Origin: Bradyrhizobium sp. 200
GTDB taxonomy: Bacteria; Pseudomonadota; Alphaproteobacteria; Rhizobiales; Xanthobacteraceae
DNA length: 64,000 nt
Reading direction: 5' to 3'
NCBI RefSeq assembly: GCF_023100945.1
Contig: NZ_CP064689.1
Location: 806,001-870,000, forward strand
A program made the position numbers and the translations under genes. Below, piece by piece: positions 23,395 to 32,121 of this stretch. The notes under the pieces were generated by a model. That model saw nothing but the letters and a program-made list of their open reading frames with translations. It was not told the DNA's origin and did not search any database. The first letter of the stretch is position 1. The number at the start of each line of letters is the position of its first letter.

Positions 23395-24627
23395 ATGACC
23401 ATACGATCCGTCACCCCCTCGCAAATCCGCACCGCGTTGCTGTTGCGGGACGAAATCGCGCTGCTCGATGTCAGGCACGAGGCCGCCTTCGCCACCGGCC
23501 ATCCCCTGTTTGCCGCCAACATGGCGGCCGGCCGGATCGAACTCGAAGCGGAGGCGCGGCTGCCGCGCAAGGATGTGCCGATCGTGATCTATGATGGCGG
23601 CGAAGGCCTCGTCGTCGCTGCGGCGGATCGCCTGAAAGCCCTGGGCTATACCGATGTCCGCCAGCTCGATGGCGGGCTGCGGGGCTGGAAACAGGCTGGC
23701 TTCGAGCTGTTCCAGGACGTCAATTCCTATGCCAAGGCGTTCGGCGAGCTGGTGGAGCATCGCCGCCAGACGCCTTCGCTGGCCGCCGAGGAAGTCAGCG
23801 CCCTGATCGCGGGCGGGGCCAACATTCAAATCCTCGATGTCCGCCGCTTCGACGAATACGCGACCATGAATATCCCGGGCTCGATCAGCGTGCCCGGCGC
23901 GGAACTGGTGCTGCGCGCGGGCCGCGCTGCGCCTGATCCCGAAACCACCATCATCGTCAATTGCGCCGGCCGCACCCGCTCGATCATCGGCACCCAGTCC
24001 CTGATCAATGCCGGCGTCACCAACAAGGTGCGGGCGCTGCGCAACGGAACGATCGGCTGGACTTTGGCCAAGCAGTATCTCGAACACGGCGCCGGCAGGC
24101 GCGGCGAGATCGGCGCCATCGCGAGCGGTGAGGCCAATGCGCGCGACGTCGCCTATCGCGCCGGCGTCCGCCACATCGGCCATGCAGAAATGGCGGCACT
24201 GCAGGCGCAAGTCGATCGCACGCTGTACCGCTTCGACGTCCGCTCGGAGGAGGAATACACCGCCGGCCATCTCGCAGGCTTTTGCCATTACGCCGGTGGG
24301 CAACTGGTGCAGGAGATCGACATGGCCGCCCCGGTGCGCGGCGCGCGCATCGTGCTGACGGATGACAGAAGCGTCCGCGCCGACATGACCGCGTCCTGGC
24401 TCGCGCAGATGGGGTGGGAAACCTGTGTGCTCGAAGGCGGCTACGACCGCGCGCTGGAGATCGGGCCGCCACTTGCGATCCCAAAGCCCGATCCGTCACA
24501 CCGTTATCGCCGTCCCTATGAGGGCACCGATATCAAGGAAAGCGCGATGCAGGCTTATCTCGACTGGGAATACGGTCTCGTCGAACAGCTCCGCCGCGAC
24601 GCCACGCATGGATTCTTCGTCATATGA
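23395..24627 (+). CDS. Multi-domain rhodanese-like protein (one active-site Cys of three)
   Basis: 410 residues with three rhodanese folds in series. Domain 1 (about 5-105) has Asp67 at the active loop ('IYDGGEG'); domain 2 (about 125-235) keeps Cys190 in 'VNCAGRTRS', so it is the only one able to carry a persulfide; domain 3 (about 265-385) has Asp323 ('LTDDRSVRA'). 'LLDVRHEAAFATGH', 'LDVRRFDEYATMNIPGS' and 'FDVRSEEEYTAGHLAG' are the conserved entry motifs. The likely role is sulfurtransfer or persulfide handling in the cytoplasm. Divergent from the LysR gene. Confidence 0.9.
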   Translation: MTIRSVTPSQIRTALLLRDEIALLDVRHEAAFATGHPLFAANMAAGRIELEAEARLPRKDVPIVIYDGGEGLVVAAADRLKALGYTDVRQLDGGLRGWKQAGFELFQDVNSYAKAFGELVEHRRQTPSLAAEEVSALIAGGANIQILDVRRFDEYATMNIPGSISVPGAELVLRAGRAAPDPETTIIVNCAGRTRSIIGTQSLINAGVTNKVRALRNGTIGWTLAKQYLEHGAGRRGEIGAIASGEANARDVAYRAGVRHIGHAEMAALQAQVDRTLYRFDVRSEEEYTAGHLAGFCHYAGGQLVQEIDMAAPVRGARIVLTDDRSVRADMTASWLAQMGWETCVLEGGYDRALEIGPPLAIPKPDPSHRYRRPYEGTDIKESAMQAYLDWEYGLVEQLRRDATHGFFVI

Positions 24628-24697
24628 TTCTGGTCGACGAATTCAGCCGATGGATTGAGCGGACCTGTCTCGCCGTAGCTCGAAGAGCGAAGGCGGA

Positions 24698-25450
24698 TCA
24701 CTCGTCCGCGCCCATCATGCTCTCAAGCTTCTCTGCCGTGTAATTCTCGCCAATCGACAGCGCGCAAATCCGCGAGATCTGCACGTAGGAAAGTCCGGTC
24801 TCCTCCGCCCATGCGTTGAACTGCGCCTGCACCTTGGCGAGGTCGCGCTTGGAGGTGACGGTCTCGGCGATGTCGAGCCCGGCGTCGCGCAGGCACAGCA
24901 CCACGTCCCTCGACGTGACGAAGCCGTCCCAGCCGAGGAAGCGCAGCATCATCTGTCCGGTGTTGCCGCCGAGCCGGCTGCCGCGCTTGGCCAGCAATTC
25001 CAGCAATCCGGTCTCGTCGGACGAGGGCCAGTTCGCAAGGAACTTGCCGAAACTGCCGTGCTCCCTGGCGACGTCCCGCACGAAGCTTGCATTGGCGCGC
25101 ACCGACATGATCTTGGCGCCGTTGCGGACGATGCGCGTGTCCTTCATCAGATCGTCCCAGAACTCGTCCGGCTTCAGTGACAGCGGACCCGGCTTGAAGC
25201 CGGCAAACGCCTTCTCGAAGCCCGGCCACTTATTCTCGATCACGCTCCAGGCAAACCCCGCGCAAAACACCCGCCTGGTCATTTCCGCCAGAATCCGGTC
25301 GTCGCCGAGCCTGGCGAGCGCCTTCGGGTCGGGCTTGGCCGGCAGCAGCCTGGCGAGCGCCTTGGGGCCGCCCTTGCGCTTCTCGGCGCGGGCCCGAATG
25401 GTCTTGAACGCGGTCACGGTGTCCGGCTCCCTGAAATGCCCTGAAACCAT
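24698..25450 (-). CDS. DNA-3-methyladenine glycosylase I (Tag)-like protein
   Basis: About 250 residues. 'RRVFCAGFAWSVIENKWPGFEKAFAGF' and 'TRIVRNGAKIMSVRANASFV' correspond to the Tag-family signature (an aromatic/Glu substrate pocket and 'I.RN..KI.....NA'). The C-terminal 'GGNTGQMMLRFLGWDGFVTSRDV' fits the helix-hairpin-helix DNA-repair fold. Several zinc ligands of classical Tag are not obvious, so it is probably a diverged branch. The ATG at 25450 is used because the conserved sequence starts shortly after; the frame extends upstream to 25528. Confidence 0.78.
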   Translation of the reverse strand: MVSGHFREPDTVTAFKTIRARAEKRKGGPKALARLLPAKPDPKALARLGDDRILAEMTRRVFCAGFAWSVIENKWPGFEKAFAGFKPGPLSLKPDEFWDDLMKDTRIVRNGAKIMSVRANASFVRDVAREHGSFGKFLANWPSSDETGLLELLAKRGSRLGGNTGQMMLRFLGWDGFVTSRDVVLCLRDAGLDIAETVTSKRDLAKVQAQFNAWAEETGLSYVQISRICALSIGENYTAEKLESMMGADE

Positions 25451-25643
25451 AGTGTAGAAGTGATCGGCTGACCTGCAAAGAAACGATGGCGCAGCGGCTG
25501 GTTTTCGCTTAAAGCATCCCCACCTCATTGAAACCCGTCAGGCCGTGCCGCTGCGCGTCGTTAGTTGCGCAGTTTCGAGCCATTTCGGTTCGGGGCGATA
25601 TTCAACATTTCCGGCTGTAGAGCCAACCAGGGTCTGACATCTC

Positions 25644-27515
25644 GTGACATTCTTGACCGCAAGCCCGCCGCTCGCCCGAGCCTTGGCGGAACGCAACTTC
25701 GATCGATTGACGCAAGTCCAGACGGCGGTGCTGGCGGATGAAGCCGCTGGCCGCGACTTGCTGGTTTCGGCGCAGACCGGTTCGGGCAAAACGGTCGCCT
25801 ATGGTTTGGCGGTTGCGAACAACTTGCTTGATGGCGCCGAGCGGTTCGAACGGGCCGCCGCTCCGCTGGCCTTGATCGTCGCGCCGACCCGGGAGCTGGC
25901 ACTTCAAGTGCATCGCGAACTCGCCTGGCTCTATCAGCATGCCGACGCACGCGTGGTTTCCTGCGTCGGTGGCATGGACCCGCGCCGTGAGCAGCGTGAA
26001 CTGGCCGCAGGCGCCCATATCGTGGTCGGCACGCCGGGCCGGCTCTGCGATCATTTGCGGCGCGGCCGTCTCGACGTTTCCGAATTGAAGGCGATCGTGC
26101 TCGACGAGGCCGACGAGATGCTCGATCTCGGTTTTCGCGAGGACATGGAATTCATCCTTGAGGCGACGCCGGAGGACCGGCGCACGCTGTTGTTTTCGGC
26201 GACCCTGCCGCGCGGCATCGTCGCGCTGGCGAAGGAGTATCAGCAATCTGCCTTTCGCGTCGAAGTCGCCGGCGAGGAAGGCGGCCATGCCGACATCGAG
26301 TACCGCGTCATCCGGATCGCGGCCGGCGATGTCGAGCATGCCGTGGTCAACATCCTGCGATTTTTCGAATCGCCGGGCACGCTGGTGTTCTGCAACACGC
26401 GCGATGCCGTCCGGCATCTGCAGGCGACGCTGCTGGAGCGCGGCTTCTCCGTGGTCGCGCTGTCGGGCGAACTGACCCAGAACGAGCGGACGCTGGCGCT
26501 GCAGGCCCTGCGCGACGGCCGCGCCCGTGTCTGTGTGGCGACCGACGTCGCGGCGCGCGGCATCGACCTGCCGAACCTAGACCTCGTCATACACGCCGAT
26601 ATTCCGAACGATCCGGAAGTCATGCAGCATCGCTCCGGCCGTACCGGGCGCGCCGGCCGCAAGGGTGTCAGCGTCTTGCTGGTGCCGCCGGCACGCAAGC
26701 GCCGGGCCGAGGTGTTGCTCAATCTGGCCGGCATCGATGCCGCCTGGGGTTTGGCGCCGCAGCCGGATGAAATTCGCAAGCTCGATCAGGAGCGCATGCT
26801 GCGCGACGATCTGTTCGCGGCCGAGACGACGCCTGAAGATCTGGCGCTCGCGCAGGCGCTGCTCGCCGAACGGTCGGCGGAGGATATCGCCGCTGCGCTG
26901 GCGCGGCTCTATCGCGCGCGGCTTCCGTCGCCGGAGGACATCGTCGATCCCGGCGAAGATCGCATCAAATCGCGCGCGGAACGCGCGCGGGAGAGGACCG
27001 ATCGCGAAGCCGGGCGCGGATCGAAGCCTGCGAAATCATCGCCGCGCCATCGCATGGCGGAGGACAGTGTCTGGTTCAGCGCGGCGATCGGACGCCGGAA
27101 GAATGCCGAAGCGCGCTGGCTGCTGCCGATGCTGTGCCGGCGCGGCAGTATCAAGAAGGAAGACATCGGCGCCATCCGCATTCTCGATACCACCACCGAG
27201 TTCGAGATTTCCGCGCGCGTCGCCGAACGTTTCGCAGCGCGAATCCGCCGTCCCGACAAGGAAGACAGCATCCGCATCGAGGCGCTCGCAGGCGCCCCAT
27301 CGCGCGAAGAAGTCCGCGAAAAGGAATGGACGCCAAAGCCGCACGGCAAAACCGCAAAGACCTCCGACAAGCCGGCGTTTGACAAGAAGGCGCATTACGA
27401 TACCAAAAGGCGGGATCGAGGCGAGCCGGTTCATGCCGGAAAGCCTCGGCACGAGAACGGGGCGCCTGCGAAGGCCGCATTCGGAAAGAAGAAAAAGAAG
27501 AAGTTTCGTGGCTGA
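25644..27515 (+). CDS. DEAD-box ATP-dependent RNA helicase with DbpA-type RNA-binding domain
   Basis: 623 residues. Motifs in order: Q motif 'LTQVQTAVL', I 'AQTGSGKT', Ia 'APTRELALQ', II 'DEAD', III 'SAT', then IV-VI with 'TDVAARGIDLPNLDLVIH' and 'HRSGRTGRAGRKG'. Residues about 470-550 ('EDSVWFSAAIGRRKNAEARWLLPMLCRRG') match the DbpA RNA-binding domain, which in E. coli DbpA targets 23S rRNA. A Lys/Arg-rich tail ends the protein. It probably works in ribosome assembly or cold adaptation. The start is GTG at 25644; no ATG fits the domain start. Confidence 0.92.
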   Translation: MTFLTASPPLARALAERNFDRLTQVQTAVLADEAAGRDLLVSAQTGSGKTVAYGLAVANNLLDGAERFERAAAPLALIVAPTRELALQVHRELAWLYQHADARVVSCVGGMDPRREQRELAAGAHIVVGTPGRLCDHLRRGRLDVSELKAIVLDEADEMLDLGFREDMEFILEATPEDRRTLLFSATLPRGIVALAKEYQQSAFRVEVAGEEGGHADIEYRVIRIAAGDVEHAVVNILRFFESPGTLVFCNTRDAVRHLQATLLERGFSVVALSGELTQNERTLALQALRDGRARVCVATDVAARGIDLPNLDLVIHADIPNDPEVMQHRSGRTGRAGRKGVSVLLVPPARKRRAEVLLNLAGIDAAWGLAPQPDEIRKLDQERMLRDDLFAAETTPEDLALAQALLAERSAEDIAAALARLYRARLPSPEDIVDPGEDRIKSRAERARERTDREAGRGSKPAKSSPRHRMAEDSVWFSAAIGRRKNAEARWLLPMLCRRGSIKKEDIGAIRILDTTTEFEISARVAERFAARIRRPDKEDSIRIEALAGAPSREEVREKEWTPKPHGKTAKTSDKPAFDKKAHYDTKRRDRGEPVHAGKPRHENGAPAKAAFGKKKKKKFRG

Positions 27516-27574
27516 GCGGTGCGACGATCGCTGAAAGCGCCGGCGCTCACCTGCCACGCAGATGAGGAGCTATC

Positions 27575-27862
27575 ATGAGCGTCTACGTCATCGCCCAACT
27601 AAAGTTCACCCGCCGCGAACTCTACGACCGCTACCAGTCGCGCTTCATGGGCGTATTCAAGAAGTTCAGGGGCAAGCTACTGGTGGCCGACGCGCATCCG
27701 GTCGTGCTGGAAGGCGAATGGCCGCGCGACAAGGTCGTGATCATGGAATTCCCGGATGACGCCGCAGCGAAGGAATTCCAGAATTCGCCGGAGTATCAGG
27801 AGATATCGGTGGATCGGAAAGCGGGCGCCGACACCATCGTGCTTGTCGTAAGAGGGCTGTGA
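27575..27862 (+). CDS. DUF1330 domain-containing protein
   Basis: 95 residues with a ferredoxin-like fold. 'MSVYVIAQLKFTRRELYDRY', 'FRGKLLVADAHPVVLEGEWP' and 'KVVIMEFPDDAAAKEFQNSPEYQ' are the DUF1330 landmarks; biochemical function is unknown. A GAGGAG ribosome site precedes the ATG. The lyase gene starts two bases after this stop, so the two are cotranscribed; it may be a small accessory protein for the same pathway. Confidence 0.9.
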   Translation: MSVYVIAQLKFTRRELYDRYQSRFMGVFKKFRGKLLVADAHPVVLEGEWPRDKVVIMEFPDDAAAKEFQNSPEYQEISVDRKAGADTIVLVVRGL

Positions 27863-27863
27863 C

Positions 27864-29225
27864 ATGGCATCCTTCCCGACCTCGACCACCGTCCTCGATT
27901 CCATCCTGTTCCGCGATGCGTTCGGAACGCCGGCCATGCGCGAGGTGTTTTCCGACCTCAGCCTGATCTCGCGCTATGCAGAGGTCGAGATCGCGCTGGC
28001 CAAGGCCGAGGCGCGGTGCGGCGTGATCCCCGCGCAGGCGGCCGAGGAGATCGCGACGCGGACCAATGTTGCCGCGCTCGACTTCGACCTGCTGCGCAGC
28101 GAGACCGATATCGTCGGCTATCCGATCCTGCCGCTGGTGCACCAGATGGCGAAGCAGTGCGGCGACGCCGGCCGCTACGTGCATTGGGGTGCGACCACGC
28201 AGGACATCATGGACACCGCCGTCGTCCTGCAGGTCCGCGCCGGACTTGAGATCATCGAGAGCGATATTGCGGCCTTGCGCGGAATCCTCGCCGGTCTCGC
28301 CAAGCGTTACCGCGATACGCCGATGGCCGGCCGCACCCATCTGCAGCAGGCGCTGCCGGTGACGTTCGGCTACAAATGCGCGATCTGGCTTGCGATGTTC
28401 GATCGCCATGCCGAGCGGCTGGCGCAGTTGAAGCCCCGCGTGCTGGTCGGCCAGTTCGCGGGCGCGGCCGGTACGCTGGCTTCGCTCGGCGACAAGGGGT
28501 TTGAGGTCCAGCAGGCGCTGTGCGAAGAGCTTGGGCTCGGCGTGCCCGTCTCCACCTGGCACGTCGCGCGCGACGGGTTCGCCGAGGTGATGAATTTCCT
28601 CGCGCTGGTCACCGGCTCGCTCGGCAAGGTCGCGCTCGACATCATGATGATGGCCTCGACCGAGTTCGGCGAGGTCTACGAGCCCTTCGTGAAGGGCCGC
28701 GGCGCGTCCTCGACCATGCCGCAGAAGCGCAATCCGATTTCTTCGGAACTGATGCTGGCCGCGGCCAAGGGCGTGCGCCAGCACGCCGGCCTGATGCTGG
28801 ACGCGATGGCGCAGGATTTCGAGCGCGCCACCGGACCCTGGCACGCCGAATGGATGGCGATCCCGGAAAGTTTCGTGCTGACCGCTGGCAGCCTGCACCA
28901 GGCAAAATTCGCGCTCGGCGGCCTCATCGTCGACGAGAAGAAGATGGCGGAGAATCTCGACATCAGCCGCGGCCTGATCGTGGCCGAAGCCGTGATGATG
29001 GGGCTCGCGCCCGATCTCGGCCGGCAGGAGGCGCATGACGTGGTCTACGATGCCTGCCGCGTCGCCAATGACAGGGGTATGACGCTGGCGGATGCGCTGT
29101 CGGCGGATTCTCGCGTCTCCGCGCGTATCGACCGCGCGACCATCGAACGCTTGACATCGCCGAAAAACTATCTCGGACTTGCGCCCGAGATGGTGGACCG
29201 CGTGCTCGCGGCCTCGAAGCGCTGA
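27864..29225 (+). CDS. Fumarase/aspartase superfamily lyase (PcaB/adenylosuccinate lyase-like)
   Basis: 453 residues. Superfamily signatures are 'HWGATTQDIMDTA' (first conserved region), 'GRTHLQQALPVTFG' (general-acid His) and 'GRGASSTMPQKRNPISSE' (the flexible signature loop with the catalytic Ser). The pattern and length fit 3-carboxy-cis,cis-muconate cycloisomerase-like enzymes more than PurB, which is usually a stand-alone housekeeping gene. No other protocatechuate-pathway gene is adjacent. In an operon with a DUF1330 protein. Soluble, would act as a homotetramer. Confidence 0.88.
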   Translation: MASFPTSTTVLDSILFRDAFGTPAMREVFSDLSLISRYAEVEIALAKAEARCGVIPAQAAEEIATRTNVAALDFDLLRSETDIVGYPILPLVHQMAKQCGDAGRYVHWGATTQDIMDTAVVLQVRAGLEIIESDIAALRGILAGLAKRYRDTPMAGRTHLQQALPVTFGYKCAIWLAMFDRHAERLAQLKPRVLVGQFAGAAGTLASLGDKGFEVQQALCEELGLGVPVSTWHVARDGFAEVMNFLALVTGSLGKVALDIMMMASTEFGEVYEPFVKGRGASSTMPQKRNPISSELMLAAAKGVRQHAGLMLDAMAQDFERATGPWHAEWMAIPESFVLTAGSLHQAKFALGGLIVDEKKMAENLDISRGLIVAEAVMMGLAPDLGRQEAHDVVYDACRVANDRGMTLADALSADSRVSARIDRATIERLTSPKNYLGLAPEMVDRVLAASKR

Positions 29226-29251
29226 GTTGATCCGCGGCTGAGTTGATCCGA
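29221..29251 (+). repeat. Short direct repeat at the end of the lyase gene
   Basis: The 14-base string gctgagttgatccg occurs twice, at 29221-29234 and 29238-29251, the first copy containing the lyase stop codon. A weak hairpin (gagccgc/gcggctc, 29250-29277) follows. It looks like a local slippage duplication, possibly within a terminator. Confidence 0.5.
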
Positions 29252-29451
29252 GCCGCCCGCGGCAGAAGCCGCGGCTCAAGCATGGATGACCTGAGCGCGC
29301 TTCGCCTCAAGTGCGTGTCAAGGGTTCATCAAGTTCCTCACGTCCATTTGTTCCGCGCGACGAAGCGCTTGTGAAATATCTCACAAGCGTTTTTCGCACC
29401 TGCTGGCATTTTGCGCGCGCGACGCACACAATATCACGCGGGGCATCAGCG

Positions 29452-29718
29452 ATGCGCACTCACTCCAGGCCGCGGACGACGCACAAGGGATTCTTTGCGC
29501 GCCTGCTCGAGGCGCTTCACCGCTCGCGGCGTCGCGACGCGATACGGGTGTTGCGCCGTTACCGTCATTTGATTGCCGGGCAGGCGCAGGTTCGTCCCGC
29601 AAGGCATGTGCCGGAATCCCGACCAACCGAAAAGAACAGCCGAAATGCCCACGGAAATAGCACGTCCGTCTGCGTCGATGGCAAAGCGCGTCGGGACGCC
29701 GGGACCCGGCTCGCGTGA
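29452..29718 (+). CDS. Small hypothetical protein, 88 residues
   Basis: The ATG at 29452 opens a frame with 'FFARLLEALHRSRRRDAIRVLRRYRHLI', a basic amphipathic helix resembling short DUF-type proteins in Bradyrhizobium that start with '...LHRSRRR.A.RV...YRHL'. The last 40 residues are low-complexity and overlap the next open frame. I see no strong ribosome site. Real but uncertain. Confidence 0.4.
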   Translation: MRTHSRPRTTHKGFFARLLEALHRSRRRDAIRVLRRYRHLIAGQAQVRPARHVPESRPTEKNSRNAHGNSTSVCVDGKARRDAGTRLA

Positions 29719-29956
29719 CGTCAAGCCGCTCAACCTCACCGCGCTCGCCATCATGCAGGTGCTGGCGCTGACGCTGCTGCTCGGGCATCAAAGACTGTCT
29801 TCCAAGCTCGTCATCGACCTCGCCATCAGCCTGCCGGCGCTGTTTGCGGGTTCCGCGCTCGGCATTGTTGCATTCCGGAACATCAATGAGATCGGCTTTC
29901 GCCGGACTATTCTTGTGCTATTGCTGGTGTCAGGCGCTTCGCTCGCCTTGGCTTGA
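29645..29956 (+). pseudogene. C-terminal fragment resembling a TauE/SafE (TSUP) family permease
   Basis: From about 29725 the frame reads 'LNLTALAIMQVLALTLLLGH' and 'LPALFAGSALGIVAFRNINE', ending in 'FRRTILVLLLVSGASLAL', the pattern of the last two or three membrane segments of TSUP exporters. A whole TSUP protein has about 250 residues and seven or eight segments; only the end is present, and the upstream sequence in this frame is unrelated. An ATG at 29645 could still express a two-to-three-segment membrane peptide. The likeliest reading is a decayed permease gene. Confidence 0.6.
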
Positions 29957-30021
29957 TTGTGTGATCACGGCCGAAGGCTGCGAAGCCTTAAAAAATGCAA
30001 GAGCATTGGCCGAAGGAAATC

Positions 30022-31278
30022 ATGACTGCACATCAGCGCAACGTTTCCGTCTCGATCGATCCCGTCAAACTCGACCGCCTCGCCGAAGTCGCGGTCAAGG
30101 TCGGCTTGCGGCTGCAGCCGGGACAGGACCTGCTGCTGACCGCGCCCTCGGTCGCGCTGCCGCTGGTGCGACGGATTGCCGAATATGCCTACAGGGCTGG
30201 CGCTGGAATCGTGACCCCGTTCCTGTCCGATGAGGAGATCACGCTGTCGCGCTATCGCTACGGCCACAACGAGAGTTTCGATCGCGCCGCCGGCTGGCTC
30301 TACGAGGGCATGGCGAAGGCGTTCAGCGCCAACACCGCGCGGCTGGCCATCGTCGGCGACAATCCGATGCTGCTGTCGGGCGAGGACCCGACAAAGGTCG
30401 CGCGCGCCAGCAAGGCCAATTCGATGGCCTATCAGCCGGCGCTGGAAAAGATCGTCAATTTCGAAACCAACTGGAACATCATCGCCTATCCGAGCCCGGC
30501 CTGGGCGAAGCAGGTCTTCCCCGACGTCCCGGAGGATGTCGCGGTGGCGAAGCTGGCGGATGCGATCTTTGCGGCGTCCCGCGTCGATCAGGATGGCGCC
30601 GTCGCCGCGTGGGAAAAGCACAACGCCGTGCTGCGCGAGCGCACCGACTGGCTGAACGGCCAGCGCTTCCACGCGCTGAAATATTCCGGGCCGGGCACGG
30701 ATCTTACGATCGGTCTCGCCGACGGCCATGAATGGGAAGGCGGCGCCTCGACCGCCAGGAACGGCATCACCTGCAACGCTAACATCCCGACCGAGGAAGT
30801 CTTCACGACGCCGCATTGCCGGCGCGTCAGCGGCCACGTCGTTTCCTCCAAGCCGCTGTCCTATCAGGGCACGCTGATCGACAACATCGCGGTGCGGTTC
30901 GAGGAAGGCCGCATCGTCGAGGCCAAAGCCTCGCGCGGCGAGGAGGTGCTGAAGAAGGTGCTCGACACCGATGAGGGCGCGGCCCGTCTCGGCGAAGTGG
31001 CGCTGGTGCCGCATTCCTCACCGATTTCGAAAAGCGGGCTGCTGTTCTTCAACACGCTGTTCGACGAGAACGCCGCTTCCCATATCGCGCTCGGCCAATG
31101 CTATTCGAAATGCTTCGTCGGCGGCGACAGGCTGACTCCGGCGCAGATCGCAGCGCAAGGCGGCAACAAGAGCCTCATTCACATCGACTGGATGATCGGC
31201 TCAAGCGAGACCGATATTGACGGCATTCACGCCGACGGAAGCCGCGTGCCGGTGTTTCGCAAGGGCGAGTGGGCGTGA
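30022..31278 (+). CDS. M29 family aminopeptidase (aminopeptidase T/PepS-like)
   Basis: 418 residues, cytoplasmic. The metallo-aminopeptidase M29 pattern is complete: 'NIPTEEVFTTPH' (Glu ligands), 'LGEVALVPHSSPI', 'FFNTLFDENAASHIALGQCY' (His and Tyr) and 'IHIDWMIGS' (His/Asp ligands). These enzymes remove N-terminal residues with a two-metal centre. The ATG at 30022 has GAAGGAAA at the right distance; an ATG at 29995 in frame does not. It stands alone on this strand. Confidence 0.9.
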   Translation: MTAHQRNVSVSIDPVKLDRLAEVAVKVGLRLQPGQDLLLTAPSVALPLVRRIAEYAYRAGAGIVTPFLSDEEITLSRYRYGHNESFDRAAGWLYEGMAKAFSANTARLAIVGDNPMLLSGEDPTKVARASKANSMAYQPALEKIVNFETNWNIIAYPSPAWAKQVFPDVPEDVAVAKLADAIFAASRVDQDGAVAAWEKHNAVLRERTDWLNGQRFHALKYSGPGTDLTIGLADGHEWEGGASTARNGITCNANIPTEEVFTTPHCRRVSGHVVSSKPLSYQGTLIDNIAVRFEEGRIVEAKASRGEEVLKKVLDTDEGAARLGEVALVPHSSPISKSGLLFFNTLFDENAASHIALGQCYSKCFVGGDRLTPAQIAAQGGNKSLIHIDWMIGSSETDIDGIHADGSRVPVFRKGEWA

Positions 31279-31554
31279 GACGATTGCAGGCCCGCAGCGC
31301 CGGATAGGCGTTGCTCGCGCGAAAGTGCGCGCGGCACTCCGCCGCGGCGGAAAACAACAGGATTACCGGTTGCGTGAGGAATGTTTAACACGCCATGGCG
31401 CTCCCAGACCGCGGCTCTACCTTCATGGAGAGTGTGGCATCGCAGTGATACGGGGCTACACCCGGACCGGGACCTATGCCTGTCGATACGGTTCCGGCGT
31501 CCCAGGAACGATGAGCTCTCGATTTCGTTAAGCTTCTTTCATGTGGAGGAAGCG

Positions 31555-31866
31555 ATGAAGAAACTCACCCTCGCCGTCGCTCTGCTCGCCCTGTTGGGTA
31601 CCACCGCCATGGCACAACAAACGGGCCAGAGCCAGCCGACCGGAAGGACCGGCGTCAGTGGCAGCAACGCAACCATCAACAGCGGCGGCATGACAAGCAT
31701 CAACAGCGGCAGTATGACAAGTTCCGGAATGCGTGACAGCACCACGGGCATGAATGCCGGCAGCGGGCCCAAGCGCGGCAGTCCCAACGGCTCGCCTGCG
31801 ACCGCGCCGAAGGCGACAACCGGCCCGGATGGCCAGCCATCGAACGATGAGACGCTGCCCAAGTAA
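31555..31866 (+). CDS. Small secreted Ser/Gly/Thr-rich protein
   Basis: 103 residues. Sec signal peptide of about 20 residues (KKLTLAVALLALLGTTAMAQ), followed by a low-complexity mature part rich in Ser, Gly, Thr, Asn and Pro ('SGGMTSINSGSMTSSGM'). No domain. A strong GGAGG ribosome site precedes the ATG at 31555, and a perfect hairpin follows the stop, so it is a well-bounded single-gene unit. Periplasmic or cell-surface; function unknown. Confidence 0.75.
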   Translation: MKKLTLAVALLALLGTTAMAQQTGQSQPTGRTGVSGSNATINSGGMTSINSGSMTSSGMRDSTTGMNAGSGPKRGSPNGSPATAPKATTGPDGQPSNDETLPK

Positions 31867-31883
31867 TCGGGTACGGCAAAGGG

Positions 31884-31911
31884 AAAGCCGGTGGTTCAGA
31901 CCACCGGCTTT
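31884..31911 (+). terminator. Hairpin after the small secreted protein gene
   Basis: A perfect 12-bp stem (aaagccggtggt/accaccggcttt) with a tcag loop, 18 bases after the stop codon. The T-run is short (ttt within the stem), so it is an intrinsic-terminator-like structure rather than a textbook one. Confidence 0.7.
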
Positions 31912-32121
31912 GGCGATATGAAGGATGGCGCCGCCGTCAGGGATGGCTTCATCCACCGGTTGAATTACAAGGCAACCGATGCGGCCGAGGCGAGAGTCAC
32001 CGTATTTCTGCTGGTAAACCGGGATTCGAAATCGGGGTGAGGCGCGTATTTGAACGTCAGTACGATCGATACCGACATCGCCAAGCACTAGCGTTGGGCT
32101 TACCGGTGTTGCGATGCGCTG

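Noticed and set aside
27741..29279. 512-codon open frame antisense to the lyase gene
   Set aside because: Shadow of a well-supported gene in very GC-rich DNA; no domain.
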